Below are positions 1-7,545 of a stretch of DNA of 14,240 bases, piece by piece. The position numbers and the translations under genes were made by a program. The notes under the pieces were generated by a model that was not told the DNA's origin, did not search any database, and saw nothing but the letters and a program-made list of their open reading frames with translations. This stretch comes from Prevotellaceae bacterium (GTDB lineage Bacteria; Bacteroidota; Bacteroidia; Bacteroidales; Bacteroidaceae): NCBI GenBank assembly GCA_031262265.1, contig JAISIB010000058.1:1-14240 (forward strand), given 5' to 3'. Position 1 is the stretch's first letter; each line of letters starts with the position of its first letter.

Positions 1-580
1 GCTGCACGTAGTAGATCTGGTCGGAGCCGCTGCCAATCATATCGTCAATCACCGGTCACTGGAACATATAGCCTCGCGCACGTCGCTGCAAATTGATTTT
101 GGTGGCGGCATTAAAACAAGCGAAGACCTACTCACCGCGTTTGACTGCGGAGCAGAGATGGTCACCGTAGGAAGTATCGCCGTCCGCAATCCCGAATTGG
201 TAGTCTCGTGGCTTCGTCACTACGGGGCAGCAAAGATTATTTTGGGTGCCGATGTTAAAGACGGACGCATCGCTATCAATGGGTGGCGAGAAGAATCTCA
301 GCAAGAATTACTCCCTTTCCTTCGTTATTATACAGAACAAGGCGTCGAAAAAGTAATATGTACGGACATTAGTCGCGACGGCATGTTGCAAGGTACGGCC
401 ATTGAGTTATATAAACAAATACTTGCCGCGCAGCCCGATCTTTTTCTGATAGCCAGTGGCGGCGTCAGCAACATAGACGACATCCGCGCATTAGATGAAG
501 CAGGGATACCCGCCGTTATTTTCGGCAAAGCCTTCTACGAAGGCCGCATTACGTGGAAAGAACTTTACGCGTACTTGTGA
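1..580 (+). CDS. hisA: HisA, phosphoribosylformimino-AICAR ribotide isomerase (5' end missing)
   Basis: HisA performs the fourth step of histidine synthesis, an Amadori-type isomerisation of ProFAR to PRFAR in the cytoplasm. The open frame runs from base 2 to a TGA stop at 578-580, giving 192 residues; comparison with family members suggests about 47 N-terminal residues, including the first catalytic Asp, lie left of the window. Visible family marks are LHVVDL at the start, the phosphate-loop DFGGGIK, GADVKDG carrying the second conserved catalytic Asp, CTDISRDGML, and the second phosphate loop ASGGVS followed by GKAFYEGRIT. Internal ATG 158 is not the true start, because conserved sequence continues upstream of it. 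In many Bacteroidales hisF follows hisA directly, but here the next gene is convergent and unrelated, so the operon ends or is broken at this point. The family assignment is secure. Confidence 0.96.
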   Translation, partial: LHVVDLVGAAANHIVNHRSLEHIASRTSLQIDFGGGIKTSEDLLTAFDCGAEMVTVGSIAVRNPELVVSWLRHYGAAKIILGADVKDGRIAINGWREESQQELLPFLRYYTEQGVEKVICTDISRDGMLQGTAIELYKQILAAQPDLFLIASGGVSNIDDIRALDEAGIPAVIFGKAFYEGRITWKELYAYL

Positions 581-622
581 TAATATCTCTTTCCCCGTTT
601 ATATCACAGCTATCACTATAAG

Positions 623-630
623 TATTTTTG
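623..630 (+). promoter_or_regulatory. Orphan Bacteroidota -7-like box (TATTTTTG)
   Basis: The octamer fits TAnnTTTG exactly, but I see no convincing -33 TTTG and no plus-strand start codon or gene between it and the end of the convergent exporter gene. If active, it would transcribe through repeat R1 and antisense to the exporter's 3' end. It may equally be a chance match in AT-rich DNA. Confidence 0.3.
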
Positions 631-675
631 TAGGTAGTTGCCTTGTTTGAAGATCATCTTTAATTCTCTTCATAA

Positions 676-747
676 CTTACGAGGAAAATAAATTATCACA
701 GCCGCTTGTCTAAATAACAAAGCCGGAAAATTTCACGAGCGGCTCTG
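676..747 (+). repeat. Intergenic hairpin element R1 (decayed copy)
   Basis: This is the first of three related copies (others at 12619-12704 and 13696-13780), all in the same orientation. It shares the CTTACGAGG left end, the CCGCTTGT left arm, the TAAATAAC loop start and the AAGCCGGAAAATT loop core. Its right end is degenerate: homology fades after the GAGCGGCT arm, so the stem is reduced to about 10 pairs (700-709 with 735-744, one G-T wobble). It lies between convergent hisA and the exporter gene, where a hairpin could also act as a terminator. Confidence 0.85.
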
Positions 748-773
748 CAAAAGCAATAATCAAGCCATACGAG

Positions 774-2621
774 CTATCTTTCTCCGCCTTGCATGTCGTG
801 CAAACGGCGGTAGTATCCGCCACGCGCCAGCAATTCGTCATGGCGACCGCGTTCGACAATTTCGCCCTCGTAGAGTACGCAAATCTCATCGGCACCGCGT
901 ATGGTACTTAATCGGTGCGCGATAGCTATCGTGGTACGTGTCTTCATAAGACGTTCGAGAGCTTCCTGAACGGCGCGTTCCGACTCGGTATCAAGTGCCG
1001 ATGTGGCTTCATCCAATATTAATATGGGCGGATTTTTAAGGATGGCGCGCGCAATACTAATACGTTGGCGTTGCCCGCCTGAGAGTCGGCCGCCGCGGTC
1101 ACCCACAAAGGTTTCATAGCCATCGGGCGTTGCCATGATGAAATCGTGCGCATTGGCTATCTTGGCAGCCTCGATCACTTGCTCCATAGTAGCGTGTTCA
1201 ACGCCAAAGGCGATGTTGTTGAAAAAGGTATCATTGAACAAGATAGCTTCCTGATTGACATTGCCGATAAGTGCGCGCAACTGGTGGATACGTACGTCTT
1301 TGACATTAATGCCGTCGATGAGTAACTCGCCGCCCGTGACATCGCGGTAACGCGGTACCAGATCAACGAGCGTAGACTTCCCTGCGCCCGACTGTCCTAC
1401 CAACGCAACAGTTTTACCTTTGGGTATGGTCAAGTTAATGTGGCGCAATACGGGTCGTTCTGGGTCGTAACCAAAGGAAACGTCGCGAAGTTCTACGCTA
1501 CGGTGCAGCTCGTTATCCATTGGGAGGGGATCCGGACGTTCGCGGATGGGGTTTTCAGCCTGTAATATCTTGTCGATGCGCTCCATTGAGGCCAATCCTT
1601 TGGGAATATTATATCCGGCTTTGGAGAATTCTTTCAGCGGATTGATGACGCTGTACAGAATGACTAAATAGTAGATAAACTGCGAGGCGTTGAACGAAGC
1701 GTCGGAGCGTAGTATAAGCGTACCGCCAAACCACAAGACGATAATAATTAATATTGTCCCCAGAAATTCGCTCATTGGGTGCGCCAATGCTTGTCGAGTG
1801 GCTACTCGGTTGAGTGCCGACCGATACTCGTTACTGCATCGGGTGAACCGTCGAATCATCTTTTGTTCGGCAATGAAAGCCTTGATGATTCGTAATCCGC
1901 TTAACGTTTCTTCCATCTGTGTCATAGTATCGCTCCATTTTTGTTGGGCAGCTAACGATTGTCGTTTCAGGTTCTTGCCGACGACGCCCATTACCCAACC
2001 CAGACAAGGTACGATGAGGAGGGTAAAAAGGGTTAGCTCCCAACTGACAAAAAGTAACGTAGCAAAATAGATAACGATGAGGATAGGATTTTTCAGCAGC
2101 ATATCCAACGATGAAGTCACCGACGTCTCTATTTCGTTCACGTCGCCACTCATGCGTGCGATGATGTCGCCCTTACGCTCTTCGGAAAAGAAAGCCAGTG
2201 GTAGTGAAGTAACCTTACGGTAAAGCATCACCCGTATATCGCGTACCACGCCCGTACGTAACGGTATCATCACAGCCGAAGATCCGAAATAAGCAGCCGT
2301 TTTCAATAGTGTCATTCCGATAAACACCACGCCCAGTAGCAACAGAGTGTTAGAAGCTCCATATTGCTCAATCAATCCGGAAACATAATAGTAGGCGTTA
2401 TTCTCCATCCACGTGCCGAGGCTCATATCGGACGTTCCCCATGGAATATATGTATAGACGGTAGTATCACCTATCTTAAATAGAATGTTCAGAATGGGTA
2501 TTAAAATACCAAACGAAAAGATGTTGAGTACGGCGGAAAGGATGTTAAGTACGACCGCCCATGCCAGAAATCGGCGGTAGGGAGGTATGAATCGTCGGAG
2601 CAGTCGAAAGAATTCTTTCAT
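774..2621 (-). CDS. MsbA-like ABC exporter, fused membrane and ATPase domains
   Basis: A 615-residue half-transporter of the usual length for type IV exporters such as MsbA, which as a homodimer flips lipid A or other lipid or peptide cargo across the inner membrane. Residues 1 to about 330 form the membrane domain with hydrophobic stretches near 18-48, 92-120, 178-215 and 286-325; a polar insert of some 40 residues sits between the first two. The ATPase domain shows Walker A GQSGAGKST (409-417), Q-loop Gln457, signature LSGGQ (513-517), Walker B ILILDE (533-538), D-loop SALD (541-544) and switch His569, so it should be active. ATG 2621 is chosen because MKEFFRLLRRFIPPYRRF is a typical cytosolic lead into TM1. 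It is transcribed alone, divergent from lpdA. The cargo cannot be read from the sequence; lipid A or phospholipid is the default inference. Confidence 0.9.
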   Translation of the reverse strand: MKEFFRLLRRFIPPYRRFLAWAVVLNILSAVLNIFSFGILIPILNILFKIGDTTVYTYIPWGTSDMSLGTWMENNAYYYVSGLIEQYGASNTLLLLGVVFIGMTLLKTAAYFGSSAVMIPLRTGVVRDIRVMLYRKVTSLPLAFFSEERKGDIIARMSGDVNEIETSVTSSLDMLLKNPILIVIYFATLLFVSWELTLFTLLIVPCLGWVMGVVGKNLKRQSLAAQQKWSDTMTQMEETLSGLRIIKAFIAEQKMIRRFTRCSNEYRSALNRVATRQALAHPMSEFLGTILIIIVLWFGGTLILRSDASFNASQFIYYLVILYSVINPLKEFSKAGYNIPKGLASMERIDKILQAENPIRERPDPLPMDNELHRSVELRDVSFGYDPERPVLRHINLTIPKGKTVALVGQSGAGKSTLVDLVPRYRDVTGGELLIDGINVKDVRIHQLRALIGNVNQEAILFNDTFFNNIAFGVEHATMEQVIEAAKIANAHDFIMATPDGYETFVGDRGGRLSGGQRQRISIARAILKNPPILILDEATSALDTESERAVQEALERLMKTRTTIAIAHRLSTIRGADEICVLYEGEIVERGRHDELLARGGYYRRLHDMQGGER

Positions 2622-2653
2622 TGTCTACGGATATATTTAATTAGGACGGGAGA

Positions 2654-2661
2654 CAAAGGTA
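2654..2661 (-). promoter_or_regulatory. Bacteroidota -7 box for the ABC exporter
   Basis: On the minus strand this reads TACCTTTG, an exact TAnnTTTG match, 32 bases upstream of the exporter's ATG. I see no matching TTG about 20 bases further upstream, so only the -7 element is supported. Confidence 0.5.
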
Positions 2662-2690
2662 CAGTTTTTTGTGACTTTGTATGCGTACGT

Positions 2691-2722
2691 CTTGTTGTTT
2701 TAAAGATTTTATCGGATATTTG
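2691..2722 (+). promoter_or_regulatory. Promoter of lpdA and the PBP4 gene
   Basis: A -33-like CTTG (2691-2694) is separated by 20 bases from GATATTTG (2715-2722), which matches the TAnnTTTG -7 box in all but its first base. The predicted transcript start would be near 2728, about 20 bases before the lpdA ATG. Confidence 0.5.
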
Positions 2723-2748
2723 TATCCCTAAACAACTATATCAGTGAT

Positions 2749-4059
2749 ATGACAGAAAAGATAAGTACCTATGACTACGACGTAGCCGTCATCGGCGGAG
2801 GTCCGGCCGGCTATACTGCGGCCGAAGCTGCTGCTAAGGTTGGGCTAAGCGTCGTTCTCTTTGAAAAAAATCAACTTGGCGGCACGTGCCTGAATGAAGG
2901 TTGCATTCCTACGAAGACGTTACTATACAGTGCCAAACTGCTTGACAATATCCGTTCTGCCGGTAAGTACGGCATCATCGTGCCTACACTGCCGACGTCC
3001 GACCTACCGAAAATCATTGCTCGCAAAAATAAAATCGTCCGCAAATTGCAGATCGGCGTCAAAGCCAAAATGGAACGAGCCGGCGTACATGTGATAATAG
3101 GCGAGGCAGAAATTGTCGATGGATGCCTAGTGCGTTGCAAAGACGAATCATATACAACTCAAAACATAATCATTTGCACCGGATCGGAAGTATTTATTCC
3201 AAATTCGATTCCCGGATTGTGTGACGTCCCCTATTGGACGCATCGTGACGCACTGAATTGTACGGAACCGCCCGTATCGTTAACCGTGATCGGCGGCGGA
3301 GTGATCGGTATGGAATTTGCTGCGTTCTATCACGCCTTGGGTACCAACGTGACAGTCATCGAAATGCAAGACGAGATACTCGGCGGTATTGACCGTGAGA
3401 TAGCTTCGCAATTGCGTATGGAGTATGCTAAACGCGGCATCGTTTTTCTATTGGGTACTAAAGTTGACAGTGTCTCGCAGTCAGCCGGAGACATCAATAC
3501 CCACTGTACTACTGCCGACGGTTCGCCTGTTGATGTCACTTCTCAACGTTTGTTGATAGCCGTCGGACGACGTCCTGTAAAGCCGTTAGTAGAAAATGTC
3601 ACGCAGAATATGTATCTCTGCGGCGACGTCAATGGAAAATCAATGTTGGCGCACACAGCGATGCGTGAGGCCGAGTTAGCCGTAGACCATATTCTGAATG
3701 GTTCTGAGGAGAAGATAAACTATCACACTATTCCTGCGGTGGTGTACACTAACCCCGAAGTAGCGAGTGTCGGGTTGACCGAAGAAACGGCTTCTTCCGG
3801 TTCTCGTATTATCCGCATACCGATGACTTATTCGGGACGATTCATGGTTGAGAACGAAGGGGCGAACGGTCTCTGTAAGATTATTGTCAACGAAAGCGAT
3901 GAAAGGATATTGGGCGTACACGTGCTGGGCAATCCCGCTTCGGAGATTATTGCGTTGGCCGGCATGGCTATCATGCAGAAAATGACTATCAAAGAATGGA
4001 AGAACGTCATCTTCCCTCATCCGACGGTCGGAGAAATATTCCACGAAGCACTCTCATGA
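2749..4059 (+). CDS. lpdA: Dihydrolipoyl dehydrogenase (E3), short form
   Basis: A flavoprotein disulfide reductase that reoxidises dihydrolipoyl groups of 2-oxoacid dehydrogenase or glycine-cleavage complexes using NAD+. The 436-residue protein has the FAD motif GGGPAG (16-21), the redox-active disulfide in GGTCLNEGCIPTK (Cys47, Cys52), the NAD-binding GGGVIG (182-187), the second FAD motif LCGDV (290-294) and the C-terminal active-site His424 with Glu429 in HPTVGE. It is odd in length: between GRRP (273-276) and CGDV only about 14 residues remain, roughly 20 fewer than in E. coli Lpd, so the usual stretch leading to the second FAD motif is shortened. All catalytic residues survive. The stop overlaps the next gene's ATG (ATGA), so the two are translated as a pair. 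A related pyridine nucleotide-disulfide oxidoreductase is possible but less likely given the HPT motif. Confidence 0.9.
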   Translation: MTEKISTYDYDVAVIGGGPAGYTAAEAAAKVGLSVVLFEKNQLGGTCLNEGCIPTKTLLYSAKLLDNIRSAGKYGIIVPTLPTSDLPKIIARKNKIVRKLQIGVKAKMERAGVHVIIGEAEIVDGCLVRCKDESYTTQNIIICTGSEVFIPNSIPGLCDVPYWTHRDALNCTEPPVSLTVIGGGVIGMEFAAFYHALGTNVTVIEMQDEILGGIDREIASQLRMEYAKRGIVFLLGTKVDSVSQSAGDINTHCTTADGSPVDVTSQRLLIAVGRRPVKPLVENVTQNMYLCGDVNGKSMLAHTAMREAELAVDHILNGSEEKINYHTIPAVVYTNPEVASVGLTEETASSGSRIIRIPMTYSGRFMVENEGANGLCKIIVNESDERILGVHVLGNPASEIIALAGMAIMQKMTIKEWKNVIFPHPTVGEIFHEALS

Positions 4060-5486
4060 AGCAATCATTCGCCGGACTCTCCGCAGTTCTCTGGTTCCTC
4101 TTCGCATCGGTAGCATACGCGCAAGACTCAATACCCGTACCGCTCACTCTATGGCAACGGCTGGATTCGTTGGTCAAAGCTGATTTGCCGCCCGAGTCGG
4201 CAGTTAGCATTGCCGTATACGACCTGACGGCACGCGACACGCTGTATGCCTACGAAGGCGACAAACTTTGTCGCCCCGCCTCAACGATGAAGCTGCTAAC
4301 TGCCATTACTCGCTTGACGCAACCGGACGGTGAAGCTCCTTTTAGTACCGAAATGTATTACACCGGCGCGATTGAGCGTGATACCCTCTTTGGCGACGTA
4401 TATATCATAGGAGGATTTGATCCGGAATTTGACGATACTTGCATGAATCAACTCGTCGTGGCATTGGACGCTCTACCTATTTCCGTTATCAACGGACGTG
4501 TGTATGGCGACGTAACGATGAAGGACTCGCTCTATTGGGGTACCGGTTGGATCTGGGACGATACGCCTTTCGCCTTCCAACCTTATCTGTCGCCGCTGAT
4601 GTTTAACAAAGGGAAGATAGCCGTGCGCGTTACGCCCAATGCCGTTCGAGGGAATCCGCCTACGGTAGAATGTCGACCCATATCCACTTACTATCACGTA
4701 CGCAACGAAGCCCTTACCCGAGACCCCGCAGCGGGACGTTTCCGCGTCACGCGTCTTTGGTTAGACAACAGTAATGATATACTCGTAACCGGTAATTCCA
4801 CGTACACGCACACTACGGAATTGAACATAACCGACTCACAAGATTTCTTCATGCACACTTTTGTTGAGCGGCTTGAAGAGCGCGGTATCCGACAGACAAA
4901 CCCCTACGGCTATGCTCCGTGTCCGACAGACTCTACCGCTCAATTGATTGCCCGTGTAGAGACGCCCATGCAGACCGTTCTTGAACAGATGCTGAAAGAG
5001 AGTGACAACCTGAATGCCGAAGCGATGTTGTGCCATATCGGCGTCTCGCACACAGGCCATCGACACATATCGGCCAATGACGGTTTGGAAGCGATGCAAC
5101 AACTAATCGATTCGTTGGGACATAACTCGAAAAACTACCGACTGGCCGACGGTTCCGGCTTATCTAACTACGACTACGTGTCGCCTTGGCTGCTAACCGA
5201 CTTTTTGCGCTATGCTTACTCCGATACCGATATTTTCCGGCATCTATATAAGGCACTACCCGTTGCCGGCATTGACGGTACGTTGAAGAATCGCATGAAA
5301 GGGACGGCAGCCTACCGTCGGGTACATGCCAAGACCGGTACTATCACAGGAGTTTGCACGCTGGCGGGTTACTTGCGCACGGCCGATAACCACGAAGTGG
5401 CATTTGCTATCATGAACCAGAACTTCCTGTCGACAACGAAGGCGCGCGCGCTGCAAGATAACCTGTGCGCGCTACTTTGTCAATAA
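4056..5486 (+). CDS. dacB: PBP4-type D-alanyl-D-alanine carboxypeptidase/endopeptidase (peptidase S13)
   Basis: A periplasmic low-molecular-mass penicillin-binding protein that trims terminal D-Ala from, or cleaves crosslinks in, peptidoglycan. With ATG 4056 it is 476 residues, the normal size for S13. It begins with a signal peptide (1-22, cleavage after SVAYA). All three active-site motifs are present: SxxK as STMK (Ser76, Lys79), SxN as SDN (316-318) and KTG (426-428). Between the first two motifs lies the large insert typical of class C PBPs. An earlier in-frame ATG at 3996 falls inside lpdA and would put 20 polar residues ahead of the signal peptide, so 4056 is preferred; it overlaps the lpdA stop by ATGA. 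The 3' end overlaps the convergent radical SAM gene by 15 bases. Confidence 0.93.
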   Translation: MKQSFAGLSAVLWFLFASVAYAQDSIPVPLTLWQRLDSLVKADLPPESAVSIAVYDLTARDTLYAYEGDKLCRPASTMKLLTAITRLTQPDGEAPFSTEMYYTGAIERDTLFGDVYIIGGFDPEFDDTCMNQLVVALDALPISVINGRVYGDVTMKDSLYWGTGWIWDDTPFAFQPYLSPLMFNKGKIAVRVTPNAVRGNPPTVECRPISTYYHVRNEALTRDPAAGRFRVTRLWLDNSNDILVTGNSTYTHTTELNITDSQDFFMHTFVERLEERGIRQTNPYGYAPCPTDSTAQLIARVETPMQTVLEQMLKESDNLNAEAMLCHIGVSHTGHRHISANDGLEAMQQLIDSLGHNSKNYRLADGSGLSNYDYVSPWLLTDFLRYAYSDTDIFRHLYKALPVAGIDGTLKNRMKGTAAYRRVHAKTGTITGVCTLAGYLRTADNHEVAFAIMNQNFLSTTKARALQDNLCALLCQ

Positions 5487-6404
5487 TCTACCCTGCCAAG
5501 TTCCGCGTTCGTTCATCCGTCTGAGTAGACGGGCGGTAAACTGATAGTTCTTTAATCCCCAATCGGGCGCGATGAGAAGTTCCGGAGGCGACTGTGAGAC
5601 GAAACGCTCAATGATAAAGTCGGGATTCAGGTGTTCTAAATAATCAATGACCGTATTTATATAGTCGTCTAACCCGAAGAGGTAAAAATCTTCGGGATGT
5701 CGAGCATATTCCTCCGCCATGCGTGTTCCGCGAATAAGTTGTAGCTGATGAATTTTAAGGACGGATAGCGGCAACTCCGACAATCGCTCGGCTTGCTCGA
5801 TGAGGTTTTCACGCGTTTCACCCGGCAATCCGAGTATGACATGCCCGCCTACCGGCAACCGGCGTTCGGCGGTGCGGCGGATGGCGTCTGCTGTCTGTGC
5901 GTATGTATGTCCTCGATTGATGCGGCAGAGTGTGCGGTCGTCGGTACTTTCAATGCCATATTCCACCAATACGAAGACCGAAAGATGACTGAGATAGTCC
6001 AACAGTTCGTCGGGCATACAGTCCGGCCTCGTTCCGATTACCAACCCCACGACGTCCGGCACGGACAACGCCTCTTCATATTTGCGCCGCAACTCATCCA
6101 TCGTCGCATACGTATTGGTGTAAGCCTGAAAATAGGCTAAGTACTTCATTTCGGGGTATTTCTTTCCGAAAAATCGTTTGCCGGCTTCCAACTGTTCGGC
6201 AATTGTTCGTCGTTCCCGACAGTAGTCGGGGTTAAACGTCCGGTTGTCGCAATAAGTACATCCGCCCCGCCCGAGCGTACCGTCTCGATTGGGACAGGTA
6301 AATCCTGCGTCCACCGAAATCTTCTGCACCTTCCGGTCGGGGAATACCTCATGAATCCACGTAGAGAAGTCGTTGTACGGCGGCCGAAGTATCTTGTTGT
6401 TCAT
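5472..6404 (-). CDS. TIGR01212/YhcC-family radical SAM protein
   Basis: A 310-residue iron-sulfur enzyme of the YhcC (TIGR01212) family, whose substrate is not established. The cluster cysteines appear as Cys37 in TCPNRDG and Cys49/Cys52 in GGCTYC, the spaced arrangement of this family rather than the classic CxxxCxxC. Further family marks are AYFQAYTNTYA (90-100), GTRPDCMPDELLDYL, EYGIESTDDRTL, RINRGHTYAQ and the glycine-rich HVILGLPGET. ATG 6404 gives a usual N-terminus for the family. It is convergent with dacB and shares its last 15 bases, with no room for an intergenic terminator. A 67-codon frame upstream ends with TGA overlapping this ATG. Family is secure; the reaction is unknown. Confidence 0.92.
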   Translation of the reverse strand: MNNKILRPPYNDFSTWIHEVFPDRKVQKISVDAGFTCPNRDGTLGRGGCTYCDNRTFNPDYCRERRTIAEQLEAGKRFFGKKYPEMKYLAYFQAYTNTYATMDELRRKYEEALSVPDVVGLVIGTRPDCMPDELLDYLSHLSVFVLVEYGIESTDDRTLCRINRGHTYAQTADAIRRTAERRLPVGGHVILGLPGETRENLIEQAERLSELPLSVLKIHQLQLIRGTRMAEEYARHPEDFYLFGLDDYINTVIDYLEHLNPDFIIERFVSQSPPELLIAPDWGLKNYQFTARLLRRMNERGTWQGRLLTK

Positions 6405-6407
6405 TGA

Positions 6408-6491
6408 AACGAGCTAATGTATTTATGAAACCCGCTAATTTTTATAACAAGCGAGCTTATCTCCATAACAAACGGGCTAATATTTGTAACA
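6408..6491 (+). repeat. Four tandem imperfect 21-bp units
   Basis: Units start at 6408, 6429, 6450 and 6471, each exactly 21 bases. They share a core of AACGRGCTAAT followed by RTAACA, with most differences in the middle; a partial fifth (AACGA) follows at 6492. The array lies between divergent genes, within the predicted leader of the radical SAM gene and upstream of the esterase promoter. Because 21 is a multiple of three, changes in copy number would preserve the minus-strand frame described above. Confidence 0.85.
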
Positions 6492-6509
6492 AACGACAAA
6501 GATGATGAT

Positions 6510-6526
6510 AATCTCTCGGAGAGATT
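6510..6526. promoter_or_regulatory. Perfect 17-bp palindrome, possible operator
   Basis: AATCTCTC and GAGAGATT are perfect inverse complements around one central G. It lies 56 bases upstream of the esterase -7 box, and direct repeats follow it (ATTCCGAAA at 6524 and 6549; TAATATTC at 6545 and 6560). It resembles a dimeric regulator site in size and symmetry. No regulator gene is adjacent. Confidence 0.4.
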
Positions 6527-6568
6527 CCGAAAAAGAGATAAAAATAATATTCCGAAATATAATATTCT

Positions 6569-6576
6569 CAAAAATA
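6569..6576 (-). promoter_or_regulatory. Candidate -7 box for the radical SAM gene
   Basis: Reads TATTTTTG on the minus strand, an exact TAnnTTTG match, five bases from the opposed esterase box. A transcript from here would have a leader of about 158 bases containing the palindrome and the 21-bp array. No -33 element at normal spacing is seen. Confidence 0.35.
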
Positions 6577-6581
6577 GTTTG

Positions 6582-6589
6582 TACGTTTG
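6582..6589 (+). promoter_or_regulatory. -7 box for the esterase pair
   Basis: TACGTTTG matches TAnnTTTG exactly and ends 33 bases before the first esterase ATG. A TTTG at the -33 position is not apparent, so activity may depend on a regulator bound at the upstream repeats. Confidence 0.5.
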
Positions 6590-6622
6590 CGAACGTAATA
6601 ACAATAAAAATAAATCAGTAAC

Positions 6623-7504
6623 ATGAAAAAAGGAATACTCCTTATCCTAATGCTGGCAGCGATATTGCCTGCATCCGCCCAGCGGCGACCTATTATCCCA
6701 CAAAGCAGAGTAGTGACAGACACTATCCACAGTCAGGTGCTAAAAGCCGATTGCCCGTACACCGTCTACTTGCCGAAGAGCTATAGCGTGGACACAAATA
6801 AAAAATATCCTATTCTTTATTTATTACACGGCATGTCAAGCACGCACCGCGACTGGTTCGATCGCGCACAAGTAAAAGATGTTCTCGATTTGCTGATTGC
6901 TTCTGGCGAAGCTTGCGAGATGATCGTCGTATCTCCTAACGCCGGCGGCGTACCCAACGACAAGGTTTGGAACGGATACTTCGATATGCCCGGTTGGCCG
7001 TACGAGACGTTCTTCTACACCGAGCTGCTGCCGCAAGTGGAAGCCGCTTATCGCGTACAATCCGACAAGGAACACCGAGCCATTGCCGGTCTTTCGATGG
7101 GCGGCGGCGGAGCTGCTTCCTACGCCCAACGGTATCCTGAGATGTACTGCGCCGCTTATATTATGAGTGCCCTAATGACTATACAGGGACGCACTGACGC
7201 AACTCCGCGAGGTGCTGACGACCTGATGGGACATCTTACTAAATCTGTGATTGACCATAATTGTATCGCCTATGTGAAAGAGGCCGACGACGCCCGTCTG
7301 CAACAGTTGCGTACACTCGCATGGTTCGTAGACTGCGGCGATGATGATTTTCTGCTTGACCTTAATCTTGAATTCTTTCAAGTTATGAGAGATCGCGGAG
7401 TGCCTTTGCAACTACGCGTACGTGACGGCGGCCATGTCTGGGAATATTGGCAACAGGCACTCTATATGTGTCTACCGTTCGTTTCGCGCAATTTTGCCCA
7501 ATGA
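6623..7504 (+). CDS. Secreted CE1/esterase D-type alpha/beta hydrolase
   Basis: A 293-residue exported esterase. Residues 1-19 are a signal peptide (MKKGILLILM... ending ASA before QRRP). The alpha/beta-hydrolase fold follows directly: YPILYLLHGM (62-71) with the oxyanion-type HG, the nucleophile elbow GLSMGG with Ser158, an acidic loop CGDDDFLLD (238-246) holding the acid, and His271 in GGHVWEYW. The layout fits carbohydrate esterase family 1 proteins such as feruloyl or acetyl esterases of gut Bacteroidota, which remove ester groups from plant or host glycans; the substrate is inferred only from family. No N-terminal accessory domain is present, unlike its neighbour. It is followed after 41 bases by a paralogous esterase and probably shares its transcript. 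Confidence 0.88.
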   Translation: MKKGILLILMLAAILPASAQRRPIIPQSRVVTDTIHSQVLKADCPYTVYLPKSYSVDTNKKYPILYLLHGMSSTHRDWFDRAQVKDVLDLLIASGEACEMIVVSPNAGGVPNDKVWNGYFDMPGWPYETFFYTELLPQVEAAYRVQSDKEHRAIAGLSMGGGGAASYAQRYPEMYCAAYIMSALMTIQGRTDATPRGADDLMGHLTKSVIDHNCIAYVKEADDARLQQLRTLAWFVDCGDDDFLLDLNLEFFQVMRDRGVPLQLRVRDGGHVWEYWQQALYMCLPFVSRNFAQ

Positions 7505-7545
7505 TAGTTTTATATAAAAACCATATACTAACACACGTAAAAGAA

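Larger units (their letters stand above)
6401..6604 (-). other. Possible 67-codon upstream frame with seven-residue repeats (doubtful)
   Basis: An open frame opening with TTG at 6604 and ending in TGA that overlaps the radical SAM ATG in an ATGA arrangement. Residues 38-65 are four heptads: FVTNISP, FVMEISS, LVIKISG and FHKYISS, encoded by the 21-bp tandem units. The N-terminal part is hydrophobic. Against expression, the only minus-strand -7-like box (6569-6576) lies inside the frame, so a transcript from it would lack the TTG; the first internal ATG (6469) would give just 22 residues. I recognise no family. It may be a leader peptide, or an open frame created by the repeats. Confidence 0.2.

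Noticed and set aside
14..31. HisA motif reads DLVGA instead of DLDGA, and TVGS instead of TGGS as in Bacteroides, suggesting an inactivated enzyme.
   Set aside because: E. coli HisA has DLTGA and VVGS at these positions, so both sites vary in active enzymes.
576..608. A seven-pair inverted repeat (TGTGATA with TATCACA) at the hisA stop as a terminator.
   Set aside because: The loop is 19 bases, the stem is AT-rich and there is no following T run.
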